This document shows positions 18,136 to 26,802 of a stretch of 64,000 bases of DNA, piece by piece (the stretch's first letter is position 1; every line of letters begins with the position of its first letter). The DNA is taken from NCBI RefSeq assembly GCF_002127655.1, contig NZ_NEHB01000003.1, forward strand, positions 19,046 to 83,045. Direction: 5' to 3'. The position numbers and the translations under genes are program-made. The notes under the pieces are model-generated. The model made no database searches. It was given only the letters and a program-made list of their open reading frames with translations, and had not been told where the DNA came from. This stretch comes from Janthinobacterium sp. GW456P. GTDB lineage: Bacteria; Pseudomonadota; Gammaproteobacteria; Burkholderiales; Burkholderiaceae_D.

Positions 18136-19182
18136 TCAAGGGGCCGGCAGTTTTTTCAGCACTTCATTGCTGAAGTACGGCTCGTCTTCTACCCAGAAAA
18201 TGTAGTCGAGGTCCAGGTAATTGCGGGCAAAATCGAGCATATCTTCCACGGAATTTTTTTTCCTGGTACGGGGATTGATCTGGCGCAGGTTGCCGTCCTG
18301 TACGGCCATGCCCTTGACCAGGTTGACAGGATAGTCCCTGATAAAGCCGTAACTCTGGCCCATATGGCTTTTCCGATATGGCATCAGGTCAGGACCGCCC
18401 ACGCCCATCTGCAGCGTTTGCGCCTGTGCAAACAGGCTGCGCATATAGCCCTTGTCGGTCCACGGCAGCCATTCACCGGGCAGAAAATTCAGATACACCA
18501 TGGTGGTGGTGTGGGGAAAGGCAGCGGCCAGTACCTGCATGTTTTCCTTGATGGCATCGACATATTGTTGCGGCTTGAAATCATCGGGGAACGTCGTATT
18601 TCCCTTGCTGTCCTCCACGCCAATGTCGATCGAGCTTTCGCTGAAATTGATGCCCTCGATTTTCCCGTCAAATTCCTTGCCCAGCGCCTGGATCAAGCGT
18701 TGATAACGCTCGCGTACCGGTCCTTCCCACATTTTTGGCGACCAGCCATATTCATCTTCCGTGGCCGCTTTATTCGGGTCGCGTTCCGGTGCGGAAAGCA
18801 TGCTCTGCTTGATGATGCCGCCCTGGTAGCGAGGATCGCTGAGCAAATACGCCGGCACATTATGGCGTGGCGTGAAGGATTTTTCCTGCAATTGTATCCA
18901 CAGCTTTTTCCCGATTGAGTCGAGATAGCGGATGTCGTGGCGGATCGCCGCAAAATCGTACCGATCTTGTTCCGGCTCCAGGCTGCGCCAGGTGTACACG
19001 ATCTGGGCACCGCTGAAGCGCGGATCGCGCAATGCCTTATCCGAGCGTATGTTTTCCCCGTGCTGTTCACGGTGATTAAAGTAAATATAGTGCTTGATCG
19101 GGTTTTTTATTTCCGCGGCAATCGCACTGCCCATCATCAAAAAGGCCAATGCAAAAAACCTTGTATAGCTGCGTAAGATCAT
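18136..19182 (-). CDS. Secreted TIM-barrel/glycoside-hydrolase-like protein
   Basis: The 348-residue product has a clear Sec signal peptide (cleavage near SAIA-AE). The sequence alternates strands and helices as in glycoside hydrolase barrels: QIVYTWRSLEPEQDRYDF near the start, KLWIQLQEKS, then IEGINFSESSID and YIFWVEDEPYF. The two Glu-bearing strand ends could be the acid/base and nucleophile, but the usual Asn-Glu pair of clan GH-A is not present. I do not recognise a named family. Codon use is slightly more AT-rich than neighbouring genes. The 251 bases upstream are shared with the divergent GTPase gene. Confidence 0.55.
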   Translation of the reverse strand: MILRSYTRFFALAFLMMGSAIAAEIKNPIKHYIYFNHREQHGENIRSDKALRDPRFSGAQIVYTWRSLEPEQDRYDFAAIRHDIRYLDSIGKKLWIQLQEKSFTPRHNVPAYLLSDPRYQGGIIKQSMLSAPERDPNKAATEDEYGWSPKMWEGPVRERYQRLIQALGKEFDGKIEGINFSESSIDIGVEDSKGNTTFPDDFKPQQYVDAIKENMQVLAAAFPHTTTMVYLNFLPGEWLPWTDKGYMRSLFAQAQTLQMGVGGPDLMPYRKSHMGQSYGFIRDYPVNLVKGMAVQDGNLRQINPRTRKKNSVEDMLDFARNYLDLDYIFWVEDEPYFSNEVLKKLPAP

Positions 19183-19344
19183 CGAATCCTTGGGAACGGG
19201 GAGAATTTAACTGTTCAGCCGCCAGGCGCTTGCTTCGATCGCCTGGCCGGCCAATTCCACTATAGCACCTTGAGGAGCGTGGCCTGGACTGCGCGGCGTG
19301 GCGCCTGGATTTTTTTCGGGACGGCGGGTAACGATTGTCGCGTC

Positions 19345-19363
19345 AATGCAACTAAGTTGCATT
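19345..19363. promoter_or_regulatory. Perfect palindromic operator, copy 1 (Zur-like control candidate)
   Basis: AATGCAACT-A-AGTTGCATT is a perfect 9-1-9 palindrome. A TATAAT box at 19363-19368 abuts it, so a bound repressor would cover the promoter of the COG0523 gene. The Zur-like protein encoded at 23046-23471 is the natural candidate (inference). Confidence 0.6.
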
Positions 19364-19373
19364 ATAATTCGTC

Positions 19374-19392
19374 AATGCAACTGAACTGCATT
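19374..19392. promoter_or_regulatory. Palindromic operator, copy 2
   Basis: AATGCAACT-G-AACTGCATT is an imperfect second copy centred 29 bases (nearly three helical turns) after copy 1. Both copies begin with the same 13-base string CGTCAATGCAACT. The pair suggests cooperative binding by a dimeric repressor. Confidence 0.55.
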
Positions 19393-19433
19393 TACATTGA
19401 CCATCACGTACTCACCCATCCGAAGGATTCCCC

Positions 19434-20660
19434 ATGCCCCAGCGCAAACTCCCCGTCACCGTCCTGTCCGGCTTTCTTGGCGCCGGCAAGACTACCTTGC
19501 TCAACCACATACTGCGCAACCGCGAAGGCAAGCGCGTGGCCGTCATCGTCAACGACATGAGCGAAGTCAATATCGACGCTTCGCTGGTCAAGGACAGCGC
19601 CGAGGCCGCCGGCGCGGCCTTGTCGCGCACGCAAGAAAAACTCGTGGAAATGTCCAACGGCTGCATTTGCTGCACCCTGCGCGACGATTTGCTGCTGGAA
19701 GTGCGGCGCCTGGCTGCCGAAGACCGCTTCGATTACCTGCTGATCGAGTCGACGGGCGTGGGCGAGCCGATGCCCGTGGCCGCCACGTTCGACTTCGAGG
19801 ACGAGCACGGCGACAGCCTGAACGACGTGGCGCGCATCGATTGCATGGTCACCGTCGTCGACTGCGCCAACTTGCTGGCTGACTTCCACAGCGAAGACAG
19901 CCTGGAGCAACGGGGAGAAACGGCGGGCGAGGGCGACGACCGCCAGCTGGCCAATTTGCTGACGGAACAGATTGAATTTGCCAATGTCATCGTCCTCAAC
20001 AAGGTCGACATGGTGGCGGCGGACGAGCGCCTGCGCGTGCTGGCCATTATAAAAGCCCTCAATCCCGGTGCGCGCATCATCGAAACCAACCAGTCCGTCG
20101 TGCCGCTCGACGCCATCCTGGGCACGAACTTGTTCGACCTGGAGCAGGCGGCCAGCATGCCGGGCTGGGTGCAAGAGCTGGCCGGCGTGCATGCGCCGGA
20201 GACGGAAACCTACGGCATCGGCAGCTTCGTCTACCGGGCGAGGGCACCGTTCCACGCGCAGCGCCTGCACGACTATATTTCGCAGCCGATACCGGGCGTG
20301 GTGCGCAGCAAGGGATACTTTTGGCTGGCCAGCCGCCCCGAGTGGGTGGCCAGCCTGTCCGGCGCGGGCAAACTGATGAATATCGAGCCCGTGGGCCTGT
20401 GGTGGGCGGCCGTGCCGAAGGAACGCTGGCCCGCGGATGCCGGATCGCTGGCGGAAATCAAGGCGGGCTGGAGCGAGCCGCATGGCGACCGCTACCAGGA
20501 GCTCGTCTTCATCGGCCAGGACATGGACCAGGCCGCCATCGAGGCGGACTTAAAGAAATGTCAACTCAACTACACGGAAACGCGCCAGGGCATGGCCGCC
20601 TGGCGCCAGCTGCCCGACCCGTTTCCCCAATGGCAACGGATGGAAGAACTCGAAGATTAA
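19434..20660 (+). CDS. COG0523/CobW-family GTPase (zinc metallochaperone type)
   Basis: The 408-residue P-loop GTPase has Walker [14 protein letters not shown] at residues 11-23, the CxCC metal site in [13 protein letters not shown], and the NKVD guanine motif in [10 protein letters not shown]. The C-terminal CobW domain follows. Members insert or deliver metals (Zn, Co, Ni) to client enzymes, and many are induced by zinc starvation under Zur. This fits the tandem palindromes in front of the gene and the Zur-like gene 2.4 kb downstream. AAGGA sits 7 bases before the ATG. It heads a run with a second COG0523 GTPase and a NiCoT-type permease. The client enzyme is not evident. Confidence 0.88.
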   Translation: MPQRKLPVTVLSGFLGAGKTTLLNHILRNREGKRVAVIVNDMSEVNIDASLVKDSAEAAGAALSRTQEKLVEMSNGCICCTLRDDLLLEVRRLAAEDRFDYLLIESTGVGEPMPVAATFDFEDEHGDSLNDVARIDCMVTVVDCANLLADFHSEDSLEQRGETAGEGDDRQLANLLTEQIEFANVIVLNKVDMVAADERLRVLAIIKALNPGARIIETNQSVVPLDAILGTNLFDLEQAASMPGWVQELAGVHAPETETYGIGSFVYRARAPFHAQRLHDYISQPIPGVVRSKGYFWLASRPEWVASLSGAGKLMNIEPVGLWWAAVPKERWPADAGSLAEIKAGWSEPHGDRYQELVFIGQDMDQAAIEADLKKCQLNYTETRQGMAAWRQLPDPFPQWQRMEELED

Positions 20661-20679
20661 CCATCGACAGGAAAGCAAT

Positions 20680-21684
20680 ATGACAGAACTGATCCCCGTC
20701 ACCATCATCACGGGTTTTCTCGGCAGCGGGAAAACCACCTTGCTCAAGCGCATATTGCAGGGCGATCACGGCGTGCGCATCGCCGTGATCGAAAACGAAT
20801 TCGCCGCCGAAAGTATCGACCACGGTTTGCTGGTGCAGGACAGCGGCGAGCAGATCGTGGAAATGAACAATGGCTGCATCTGCTGCAGCGTGCGTGGCGA
20901 CCTGATCCGCATTTTGGGCGAGCTCTACGCCAGGCGTGAAGCCGGGACCATCGCCTTCGACCACGTCATCATCGAAACGACGGGCCTGGCCGCGCCTGGG
21001 CCCGTGGCGCAAACCTTTTTTGCGGAACCGTCCGTCAGTGCGTGCTACCTGCTCGACGCCATCTTGACGGTGGTCGATGCGCGCCATGCGCAGCAGCAAT
21101 TGACGGCGCACCAGGAAGCGCAGGAGCAGGTGGGCTTTGCCGACCGCATCCTGCTGTCGAAGACGGACCTGGTCGGCAAGGATGAACTGGCCGCGCTGCG
21201 CCAGCGCCTGGTCGCCATCAATGGCCGCGCCAGCATACAGAAGGTGCGCTTCGGCAATGTGCCGCTGCGCGACATCCTGAACATCCGCGGTTTTAACTTG
21301 AACGCCATCGTCGAGCTGGAGCCGGATTTCCTCGGGGAACTGGGCCACCGCCATGGCGATGGCGTGCAATCGTTCGTGTACCACCAGTCTCAGCCTCTCG
21401 ATCTGATGCAGGTAGAAAATTTCCTCGACGCCGTGGTGCAACTGTTCGGTAGCCAGCTGATGCGCTACAAGGGCATCTTATATGTCGCCGACCTGCCATG
21501 CCGCGCCGTCTTCCAGGGCGTGCACATGCTGATGGGCTCGGAACTGGGCGCGCCGTGGCGCGACGATGAACCGCGCGCCAGCAAGATCATTTTTATTGGC
21601 CGCGATTTGCCGCAGGAGATGCTGATCCGGGGCCTGGACCGCTGCGTGGTCAAGTCAGCCAGCCCGGCCGGGGTGGTCGCATGA
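20680..21684 (+). CDS. Second COG0523/CobW-family GTPase
   Basis: The 334-residue protein has Walker A GFLGSGKTTLLKR at about residues 11-23 and the CxCC motif in MNNGCICCSVRGDL. A Glu-rich N-terminal region (AVIENEFAAESID) is typical of the YjiA/CobW subgroup, and SKTDLV is the guanine motif. It is a paralogue of the gene 19 bases upstream and shares its mRNA. An AGGAAAG ribosome site is present. The stop overlaps the start of the NiCoT-type permease by 4 bases (ATGA), so the GTPase and the transporter are translationally coupled. This suggests that the permease supplies or removes the metal handled by the GTPase (inference). Confidence 0.88.
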   Translation: MTELIPVTIITGFLGSGKTTLLKRILQGDHGVRIAVIENEFAAESIDHGLLVQDSGEQIVEMNNGCICCSVRGDLIRILGELYARREAGTIAFDHVIIETTGLAAPGPVAQTFFAEPSVSACYLLDAILTVVDARHAQQQLTAHQEAQEQVGFADRILLSKTDLVGKDELAALRQRLVAINGRASIQKVRFGNVPLRDILNIRGFNLNAIVELEPDFLGELGHRHGDGVQSFVYHQSQPLDLMQVENFLDAVVQLFGSQLMRYKGILYVADLPCRAVFQGVHMLMGSELGAPWRDDEPRASKIIFIGRDLPQEMLIRGLDRCVVKSASPAGVVA

Positions 21685-22469
21685 GCGTGGAAGCGGGCTT
21701 GCCCGCCCTGGCGCTGATCTTTTTGCTCGGCATGCGGCATGGGCTGGAACCGGACCACCTTGCCGCCGTCGACGGCCTGACTTTGCGCAGCCAGGCGGCC
21801 CATCCGCGCTGGACGCCATGGATGGGGGCGCTGTTTGCGCTGGGGCATGGCGTCTGCGTGCTGGCTCTGGTCACTGTCACCGCCGTGGCAGCGCGGCAAT
21901 TTACGCCCTCGCCACGCCTGTTCGGCTGGCTGGAATGGCTGCCCATCGCCTTGCTGCTGCTCATCGCCGCCCTGAATGCGCGCAGCCTGCTGGCCGGCGC
22001 GCAGCTGGCCGAGGTGCGCGGCCGGCTATTGCCACGCCGGCTGCGGGGCGCTTCCGGGCCATTTGGCGCCATCCTCGTCGGCATGCTGTTCGCGCTCGTG
22101 TTCGATACGGCCTTGCAGGCGGCAGCCTGGGGCTATGCGGCCGTCGCGCTGGGCGGCATGGGGCCGGCCTTGCTCACGGGGACGGTGTTTGCCGCCGGCA
22201 TGGGCGTGACGGATACCTTCGATGGCTGGGTCACGGCCAAGGTCATGCGCACCGGCAAGCTTGATGTCGTGCGCGCCTTCCGGCGCCGCCTGGGCTGGCC
22301 CATCGTCGCCATCTGCGTGGCGATGGCCGCTTACCTGGCTGCCGGCAAGCTGGAACCGGCCTGGTCGCTGCCGGAAAGCTGGACGGCGGCGCTGGGCGCG
22401 GCCATGCTGCTGCTGATGGCGGCCCTGTACGGCTGGACCTTGCTCGGCTTGCGCCGCGTGCGTGCATGA
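21681..22469 (+). CDS. NiCoT-family nickel/cobalt (or zinc) permease-like protein
   Basis: A 262-residue polytopic membrane protein. GMRHGLEPDHLAAVDG near residue 15 is the signature of the HoxN/NixA NiCoT family (usual form RHA-x4-DH), in which the His and Asp residues bind the metal. Further helices follow (VLVGMLFALVFDT, and GMGVTDTFDGW, which matches the second family motif). Length is shorter than classic NiCoT permeases (about 330-350), with about seven helices. The metal is uncertain; next to COG0523 GTPases and a Zur-like gene, zinc, nickel or cobalt are all possible. Confidence 0.75.
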   Translation: MSVEAGLPALALIFLLGMRHGLEPDHLAAVDGLTLRSQAAHPRWTPWMGALFALGHGVCVLALVTVTAVAARQFTPSPRLFGWLEWLPIALLLLIAALNARSLLAGAQLAEVRGRLLPRRLRGASGPFGAILVGMLFALVFDTALQAAAWGYAAVALGGMGPALLTGTVFAAGMGVTDTFDGWVTAKVMRTGKLDVVRAFRRRLGWPIVAICVAMAAYLAAGKLEPAWSLPESWTAALGAAMLLLMAALYGWTLLGLRRVRA

Positions 22470-22513
22470 GGGAAGGGCGTGGGTATAATGGAAAAAAACT
22501 GCCGAGTCCTCCC

Positions 22514-23032
22514 ATGCCCGCCTCCGATATCGTCATCCGCCTGCTGACGCCAGCCGACACCACCGCCTTTTGCGCGCTGCGCCTGCGCGCCATCCTTGAT
22601 TCGCCCAGCTCGTTTTCCTCGTCGCGCGAGGATGAACTGGCCCGGACGCCCGAAGAACACGTGCAGCGCATCGCCGGCGGTGCCATGCAGCGGGGCTTTG
22701 GCGCCTTCGATGGCGAGCGTCTCGTGGGTTTTGCCGGTTTGCGGCGCGAGCCGCTGCGCCAGCTGTCGCACAAGGCCGTGTTATGGGGCGTGTTCGTCGA
22801 TGTGACGCAACGGGGCCACGGTGTGGCGCGGCGGCTCGTCAACGCCTGCATCGAGCTGGCCGAGTCGGACCCGGCCGTCATGCAGGTGCACCTGAGCGTG
22901 AATGCGGAAAACAATGCCGCCCTGCGCCTGTATGAATCCTTGGGATTTATCGCGTATGGCACGGAGCCGCGCTCGATGCGCGTGGGCGACTTGTTTTATG
23001 ACGAGCATCACCTGGCCTTGCTGCTCAAGTGA
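22514..23032 (+). CDS. GNAT family N-acetyltransferase
   Basis: A 172-residue GNAT protein. The acetyl-CoA loop is VTQRGHGVARRLV (Q/R-x-x-G-x-G/A type), followed by LSVNAENNAALRLYESLGF, the typical beta5-alpha4 segment. The start at 22514 (MPASDIVIRL) is chosen because it gives a normal GNAT N-terminus. Substrate unknown. It follows the metal-homeostasis operon and is convergent with the Zur-like gene 13 bases away, so its link to metals may be only positional. Confidence 0.82.
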   Translation: MPASDIVIRLLTPADTTAFCALRLRAILDSPSSFSSSREDELARTPEEHVQRIAGGAMQRGFGAFDGERLVGFAGLRREPLRQLSHKAVLWGVFVDVTQRGHGVARRLVNACIELAESDPAVMQVHLSVNAENNAALRLYESLGFIAYGTEPRSMRVGDLFYDEHHLALLLK

Positions 23033-23045
23033 TGTTTCGGAGGAA

Positions 23046-23471
23046 TTATTTACAGCGCGGGCACAGGCCCTTGATCAGGTAATCGACTTCGCCGCCGCTG
23101 AAACCTTCCGGCAGAAGCACGGGCGGCGGCAGCTTGACTTCATTGAAGCAGGTGACGTTCGCGCATTTGGTGCACTGGAAGTGCGCGTGCTCGTGCGCCT
23201 GGTGGCCGGCACCGGCGCTGAAGCGCCACACCTGGTCGGCGCCCGCGATGCGGTGCACCAGTGCATTTTCCGTCAGCCATTCCAGCACCCGGTACAGGGT
23301 GACGGAATCGATATCGCTGTCCTGCGACAGCGCTTGCTGGATTTCATGGTGGGTCAGCGAACGGCTTTGCGCCATTAAAAAGTCGAGCACCTTCACGCGC
23401 GTCTTGGTGACGCGGGCGTTGGTGTTGCGGATCAGCGATTCGGCGTGCGGTGTAGAAGATGATGTCAACAT
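23046..23471 (-). CDS. zur: Fur-family repressor, Zur-like
   Basis: The 141-residue Fur-family protein has an N-terminal winged helix (TKTRVKVLDFLMAQSRSLTH, IDSVTLYRVLEWLTENALVH). The C-terminal dimer domain has HEHAHFQCTKC and ends with GLCPRCK. Two CxxC pairs form the structural zinc site seen in Zur and Fur proteins. Length and the short His cluster favour Zur over Fur. It would repress the zinc-starvation genes by binding the palindromes at 19345-19392 (inference). The frame is open upstream to 23564, but 23471 gives the family N-terminus. The Zur assignment over Fur or PerR rests on neighbourhood. Confidence 0.75.
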   Translation of the reverse strand: MLTSSSTPHAESLIRNTNARVTKTRVKVLDFLMAQSRSLTHHEIQQALSQDSDIDSVTLYRVLEWLTENALVHRIAGADQVWRFSAGAGHQAHEHAHFQCTKCANVTCFNEVKLPPPVLLPEGFSGGEVDYLIKGLCPRCK

Positions 23472-23573
23472 GATAAGCCTGCTTGCGGGAGATCGGCTGG
23501 CGGCGTCATCGCCGTGCCTGTGCCACCCTATGGGCCGTATCTTAGCACGCGTGCCGCACAGCATGAAGCCGCG

Positions 23574-24914
23574 TCATGGTTTGAACGTCCAATAGCGGCC
23601 CGCCGGCGTATCGACGGGGTCGAGAAAGCGCTGGTCGGCGCGCGCCTGGTTGCGTATCAGATAAAACATGTCGGACAGGGCCGAGCGTTTTTCCGCAAAG
23701 TACGAGTGCTTCATGAAGCTCGTGTCCACGCCGGTGGCGTCGATGGTTTCCACGCCCGCCACGATCAGCATGCCGGCGCCGCTGTCGCCCGCGCGCGGAT
23801 AGCCGTGCACGACCTTCGAGGCGGCCAGGGCCAGATCTTGCGAGGAAGCATACAAGGTCACGGGATTGCGCGCCTGGGCCAGTGCCGGCGCGATCGTGTG
23901 CTTGAAGATGGCCGCGTCGATATCGGGCGCGGAGAGGATGATTTCCGTGATCTTTTGCGCCAGTTGCGGCTGCGCGGCCAGCAAGTCCGCTACGGCCCGT
24001 GCCAGGCCCCGGTTGCCCATGCTGTGGCCCACCAGATACACTTGCGCCGCTTCCGTGCTGGCGAGAAAGTCGGCCAGGAAGGCCGTGAGGTGGGGCGTGC
24101 TCCATTCGATATTGTTTTCATCGATGGTGTAGCTGGCCACGTCGCCGCGCGACGGCCAGCTGTAGAACACGGGCGCGCCATCGAAGCCCAGGTCGTAGGC
24201 CATCTGTCCCGTGCGCCGCGCCGCATCCTCGAAAGTCACGTTATAGCCGTGGATAAAGATAAAGGCGCTCTTGCCGGCCGCAGCGCGGATCTGCGTCTTC
24301 AAGGCCGCAAAGAAGTTGTCGCGGTCTTGTACTTCGGCAGACAGCAGCACCACGTGCTTGGCCGGGTCGTCGCGAAATTCCAGGCGCCACAGCGACGGCG
24401 ATTCCAGCTGGCCCATGCGGTGGTCGCGCGGGATGCTGATGTCGCAGCTGCCATAGGCGAGCGGGCCATTGCCGCTCATGATGTTGCGTTCGCCGCTGAA
24501 GCGCTGCGCCGGCGGCTTGCCCACGTCGCGCTGGCGGTCCGTGGCGAAATACACTTTCACCACGGCATAGTTCGACACGACGGTGCTCTTATCGGCCGGG
24601 GCGGGCGCGGCCTCCACTTCGGGTGCCTGGGGGAAGGGGCGCTGCAGCACATCGAGCAAGCCTTGCGCGGCAAACAGGGTTTCCATATCGTCGGGGACTT
24701 TCGCCGCGGACAGGGCGGCCGACAGGGCCAGTTGCAGCTGGGGAGAGGCGGGTTCGGCTTCCAGCGCGGCGATGGCGGCCAGGATGGCGGCGGCGCTGTC
24801 GAACTTGGCGATGGCCAGCTTCAGGCGCTCATAGTGGCTGGCGACGGCTTGCGGCGCGTGGCGGGGCGCGCCATGTTCGATGGCCGCCACGACGGCGGAA
24901 GTAATCAAGTCCAT
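23574..24914 (-). CDS. DUF900 family alpha/beta hydrolase
   Basis: The 446-residue protein has a helical N-terminal third (residues 1-110), then an alpha/beta-hydrolase domain of the DUF900/COG4782 type. VYFATDRQRD is the family start motif. FIFIHGYNVTFEDAARR carries the oxyanion region, and YLVGHSMGNRGLARA has the nucleophile elbow GHSMG. ILSAPDIDAAIF is the strand bearing the acid residue. No signal peptide is visible. The substrate is unknown; lipase or esterase activity is likely. It lies 108 bases downstream of anbu on the same strand and could belong to that transcript. Confidence 0.8.
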   Translation of the reverse strand: MDLITSAVVAAIEHGAPRHAPQAVASHYERLKLAIAKFDSAAAILAAIAALEAEPASPQLQLALSAALSAAKVPDDMETLFAAQGLLDVLQRPFPQAPEVEAAPAPADKSTVVSNYAVVKVYFATDRQRDVGKPPAQRFSGERNIMSGNGPLAYGSCDISIPRDHRMGQLESPSLWRLEFRDDPAKHVVLLSAEVQDRDNFFAALKTQIRAAAGKSAFIFIHGYNVTFEDAARRTGQMAYDLGFDGAPVFYSWPSRGDVASYTIDENNIEWSTPHLTAFLADFLASTEAAQVYLVGHSMGNRGLARAVADLLAAQPQLAQKITEIILSAPDIDAAIFKHTIAPALAQARNPVTLYASSQDLALAASKVVHGYPRAGDSGAGMLIVAGVETIDATGVDTSFMKHSYFAEKRSALSDMFYLIRNQARADQRFLDPVDTPAGRYWTFKP

Positions 24915-25022
24915 GCGCCACCTGCCTTTCAGGTCAATCTGGATTAAATATCAACCCATATTGCCATAAAAGCACGCAAAAAGCGACTTGTCCAGCACCG
25001 CGCGCAGGCGGTGCGCGGCAGA

Positions 25023-25901
25023 TCAATGCTGCTTGTCGTCGCTGAACTGCTGCGCCAGGGATTGCAGAGGGGCCAGCGTCAGGCCGCCGCGGCTCACGTG
25101 CTCGGGGATGGCCACGCGCACGGGCTTGCTGTGCATGTTGGCGGACGACAGCACGTTCGTCGTGGTCTCGGGTGCCGCGTTCCACACGGGATCGACGATG
25201 CCCTCGAAAACATGTTTCAATTGTTCGCCCCAGGTGTCGCGGATCATGCGGAAATACTGGTTCTTTTCATCGATGGTGACGAAGCGCGTGACGGCCAGGC
25301 TGCCCGTCTCGTAGACAAGCAGGTCGAGCGGCAAGCCGACGGAAATGTTCGAACGCAAGGTGGAATCCATGGAAATGAGTGCGCACTTGGCCGCTTCATC
25401 GAGGCGCGTGAACGGGTTGACGACGCGGTCGATGATGGGCTTGCCATATTTCGCTTCGCCGATCTGGAAATACGTGTTTTCGTCGTGCGATTCGATGAAA
25501 TTGCCGGCCGAATACACCTGGAACAATCGGCAACGCTCGGCGCCTATCTGGCCGCCCAGGATGATGCTGACATTGAAATCGATGCCGCAGTCGGCCAGGG
25601 CCTTCGCTTCGCGCAGGTGCACGGTGCGCACGGCTTCGCCCACGATGCGCGCCGCGTCGTACATGCTGGGCACGTTCCAGATGCTGCTTCCGTCCGCATC
25701 GACGTGTTCGGAGACGATCTGGCGGATCGCCTGCGAGATCGATAAGTTGCCGGCCGTCATCAGGACCAGCATGCGGTCGCCCGGGTTCTCGAACACGCTC
25801 ATCTTGCGGAAGGTGCCCACCTGGTCCACGCCGGCGTTGGTGCGGGAGTCGGACAGGAAGACCAGGCCTTCGTTCAGGCGCATGCCTATGCAATAAGTCA
25901 T
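25023..25901 (-). CDS. anbu: Anbu, bacterial proteasome-like (Ntn) hydrolase
   Basis: The 292-residue protein begins MTYCIGMRLNEGLVFLSDSR. Removal of Met1 would expose the Thr nucleophile. Asp17 (in LSDSR) and the lysine of FRKMSVF (about 32 in Thr1 numbering) complete the proteasome-type active site. Sequence and length match Anbu (ancestral beta subunit), a self-compartmentalising peptidase homologue. The upstream genes transglutaminase, alpha-E and ATP-grasp are the standard Anbu partners, a set proposed to make and remove a peptide tag. Anbu is separated from them by a 91-base gap containing an 11-base-pair hairpin, so its expression may be uncoupled. No strong ribosome site is seen. Confidence 0.92.
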   Translation of the reverse strand: MTYCIGMRLNEGLVFLSDSRTNAGVDQVGTFRKMSVFENPGDRMLVLMTAGNLSISQAIRQIVSEHVDADGSSIWNVPSMYDAARIVGEAVRTVHLREAKALADCGIDFNVSIILGGQIGAERCRLFQVYSAGNFIESHDENTYFQIGEAKYGKPIIDRVVNPFTRLDEAAKCALISMDSTLRSNISVGLPLDLLVYETGSLAVTRFVTIDEKNQYFRMIRDTWGEQLKHVFEGIVDPVWNAAPETTTNVLSSANMHSKPVRVAIPEHVSRGGLTLAPLQSLAQQFSDDKQH

Positions 25902-25940
25902 CGTCGTAAATCAAATCAAAAGGGGTAGCATTCTACACCA

Positions 25941-25973
25941 GCCGGGGCTTGAATATCCGCCGCAAGCCCCGGC
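25941..25973 (-). terminator. Strong hairpin between transglutaminase gene and anbu
   Basis: GCCGGGGCTTG and CAAGCCCCGGC are perfect 11-base arms with an 11-base loop. On the minus strand there is no U-run right after the stem, so it may be an attenuator, an mRNA-processing or stabilising stem, or a weak terminator. Confidence 0.5.
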
Positions 25974-25992
25974 CAGCCTCATTCCTGCCGCT

Positions 25993-26802
25993 TTACACGG
26001 GCACGATCTGCACGTCCACGCGCAGGGTTTCCGTGCCGCCGCCCTGGCGCACGCCGCGCACGGGCGCGGCCGAATCGTAGTCGCGCCCGATGGCCAGGCG
26101 GCAATACGCGTCCGTCATCAACCGCGCATGCGTGACGTCGATGCTGACCCAGCCCGCGAAATCCGTGTCTTCCGTCCAGGCGTCGACCCAGGCGTGGCTG
26201 GCCGCGTGGCCCGTCGTGCCCGGATCGATATAGCCGGACACATAGCGGGCCGGGATGCCCCAGGCGTGGCAGCAGGCGAGGAACAAATGCGCGTGGTCCT
26301 GGCACACGCCGCGTCCCAGGGCCAGGGCGTCGCCGGCCGTGGTGGTGACCATGGTGGCGCCGCTTTCATACGCCACCTTGCCGACGATGTGCTCGGCCAG
26401 GCGCAGCAAATGGCCCGTGCCGGCCCTCATGCGGCGGTCCGGCAGGCTGGCGGCCGCCAGGTCCACGATGGCGGGGTTCGCTGCCGTCAGCGGCGTTGGC
26501 ATGGTAAACAAGAGCGGCGACAAGGTGTCGACCAGGTTCAGCCGTCCCTTGTGCGGGTAGATGGTTTCCACCACGCCCTGGGCGACCAGGCTCAGCGACT
26601 GGTGGCTGCCGTTGATCGTCAGCATGTGCGACAGATTGCCGTAGGCATCCGTATAGGCGTGGCACTGGCCAGGCGTCGTGATTTGCCAGGAGAGTGCCCG
26701 CTGCTGCGGCTCGATACGCGGCGTCAGGTGCAGCTGCTGGATGGTGTAGGCCAGCGGTGCACTGTAGGCGTAATGGGTGGCGTGGCGGATGGTGAGCTGC
26801 AT
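25993..26802 (-). CDS. Transglutaminase-like protein of the Anbu operon
   Basis: The 269-residue protein has an N-terminal beta domain (ATHYAYSAPLAYTIQQLHLT, typical of the Bact_transglu_N domain) and a papain-like core. The catalytic cysteine is in ALGRGVCQDHAHLFL, the histidine in ASHAWVDAWTE, and the aspartate in ISIDVTHARL or the nearby WVSIDVT. Such proteins are peptidases or amide-forming enzymes. In Anbu operons they are proposed to cut or transfer the peptide product of the ATP-grasp enzyme. Its ATG overlaps the alpha-E stop (TGATG), so translation is coupled. Confidence 0.9.
   Translation of the reverse strand: MQLTIRHATHYAYSAPLAYTIQQLHLTPRIEPQQRALSWQITTPGQCHAYTDAYGNLSHMLTINGSHQSLSLVAQGVVETIYPHKGRLNLVDTLSPLLFTMPTPLTAANPAIVDLAAASLPDRRMRAGTGHLLRLAEHIVGKVAYESGATMVTTTAGDALALGRGVCQDHAHLFLACCHAWGIPARYVSGYIDPGTTGHAASHAWVDAWTEDTDFAGWVSIDVTHARLMTDAYCRLAIGRDYDSAAPVRGVRQGGGTETLRVDVQIVPV

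Noticed and set aside
16819..18918. A 699-codon plus-strand open frame opposite the 5'-nucleotidase
   Set aside because: It covers a gene with all metallophosphatase motifs on the other strand and itself shows no family motif.
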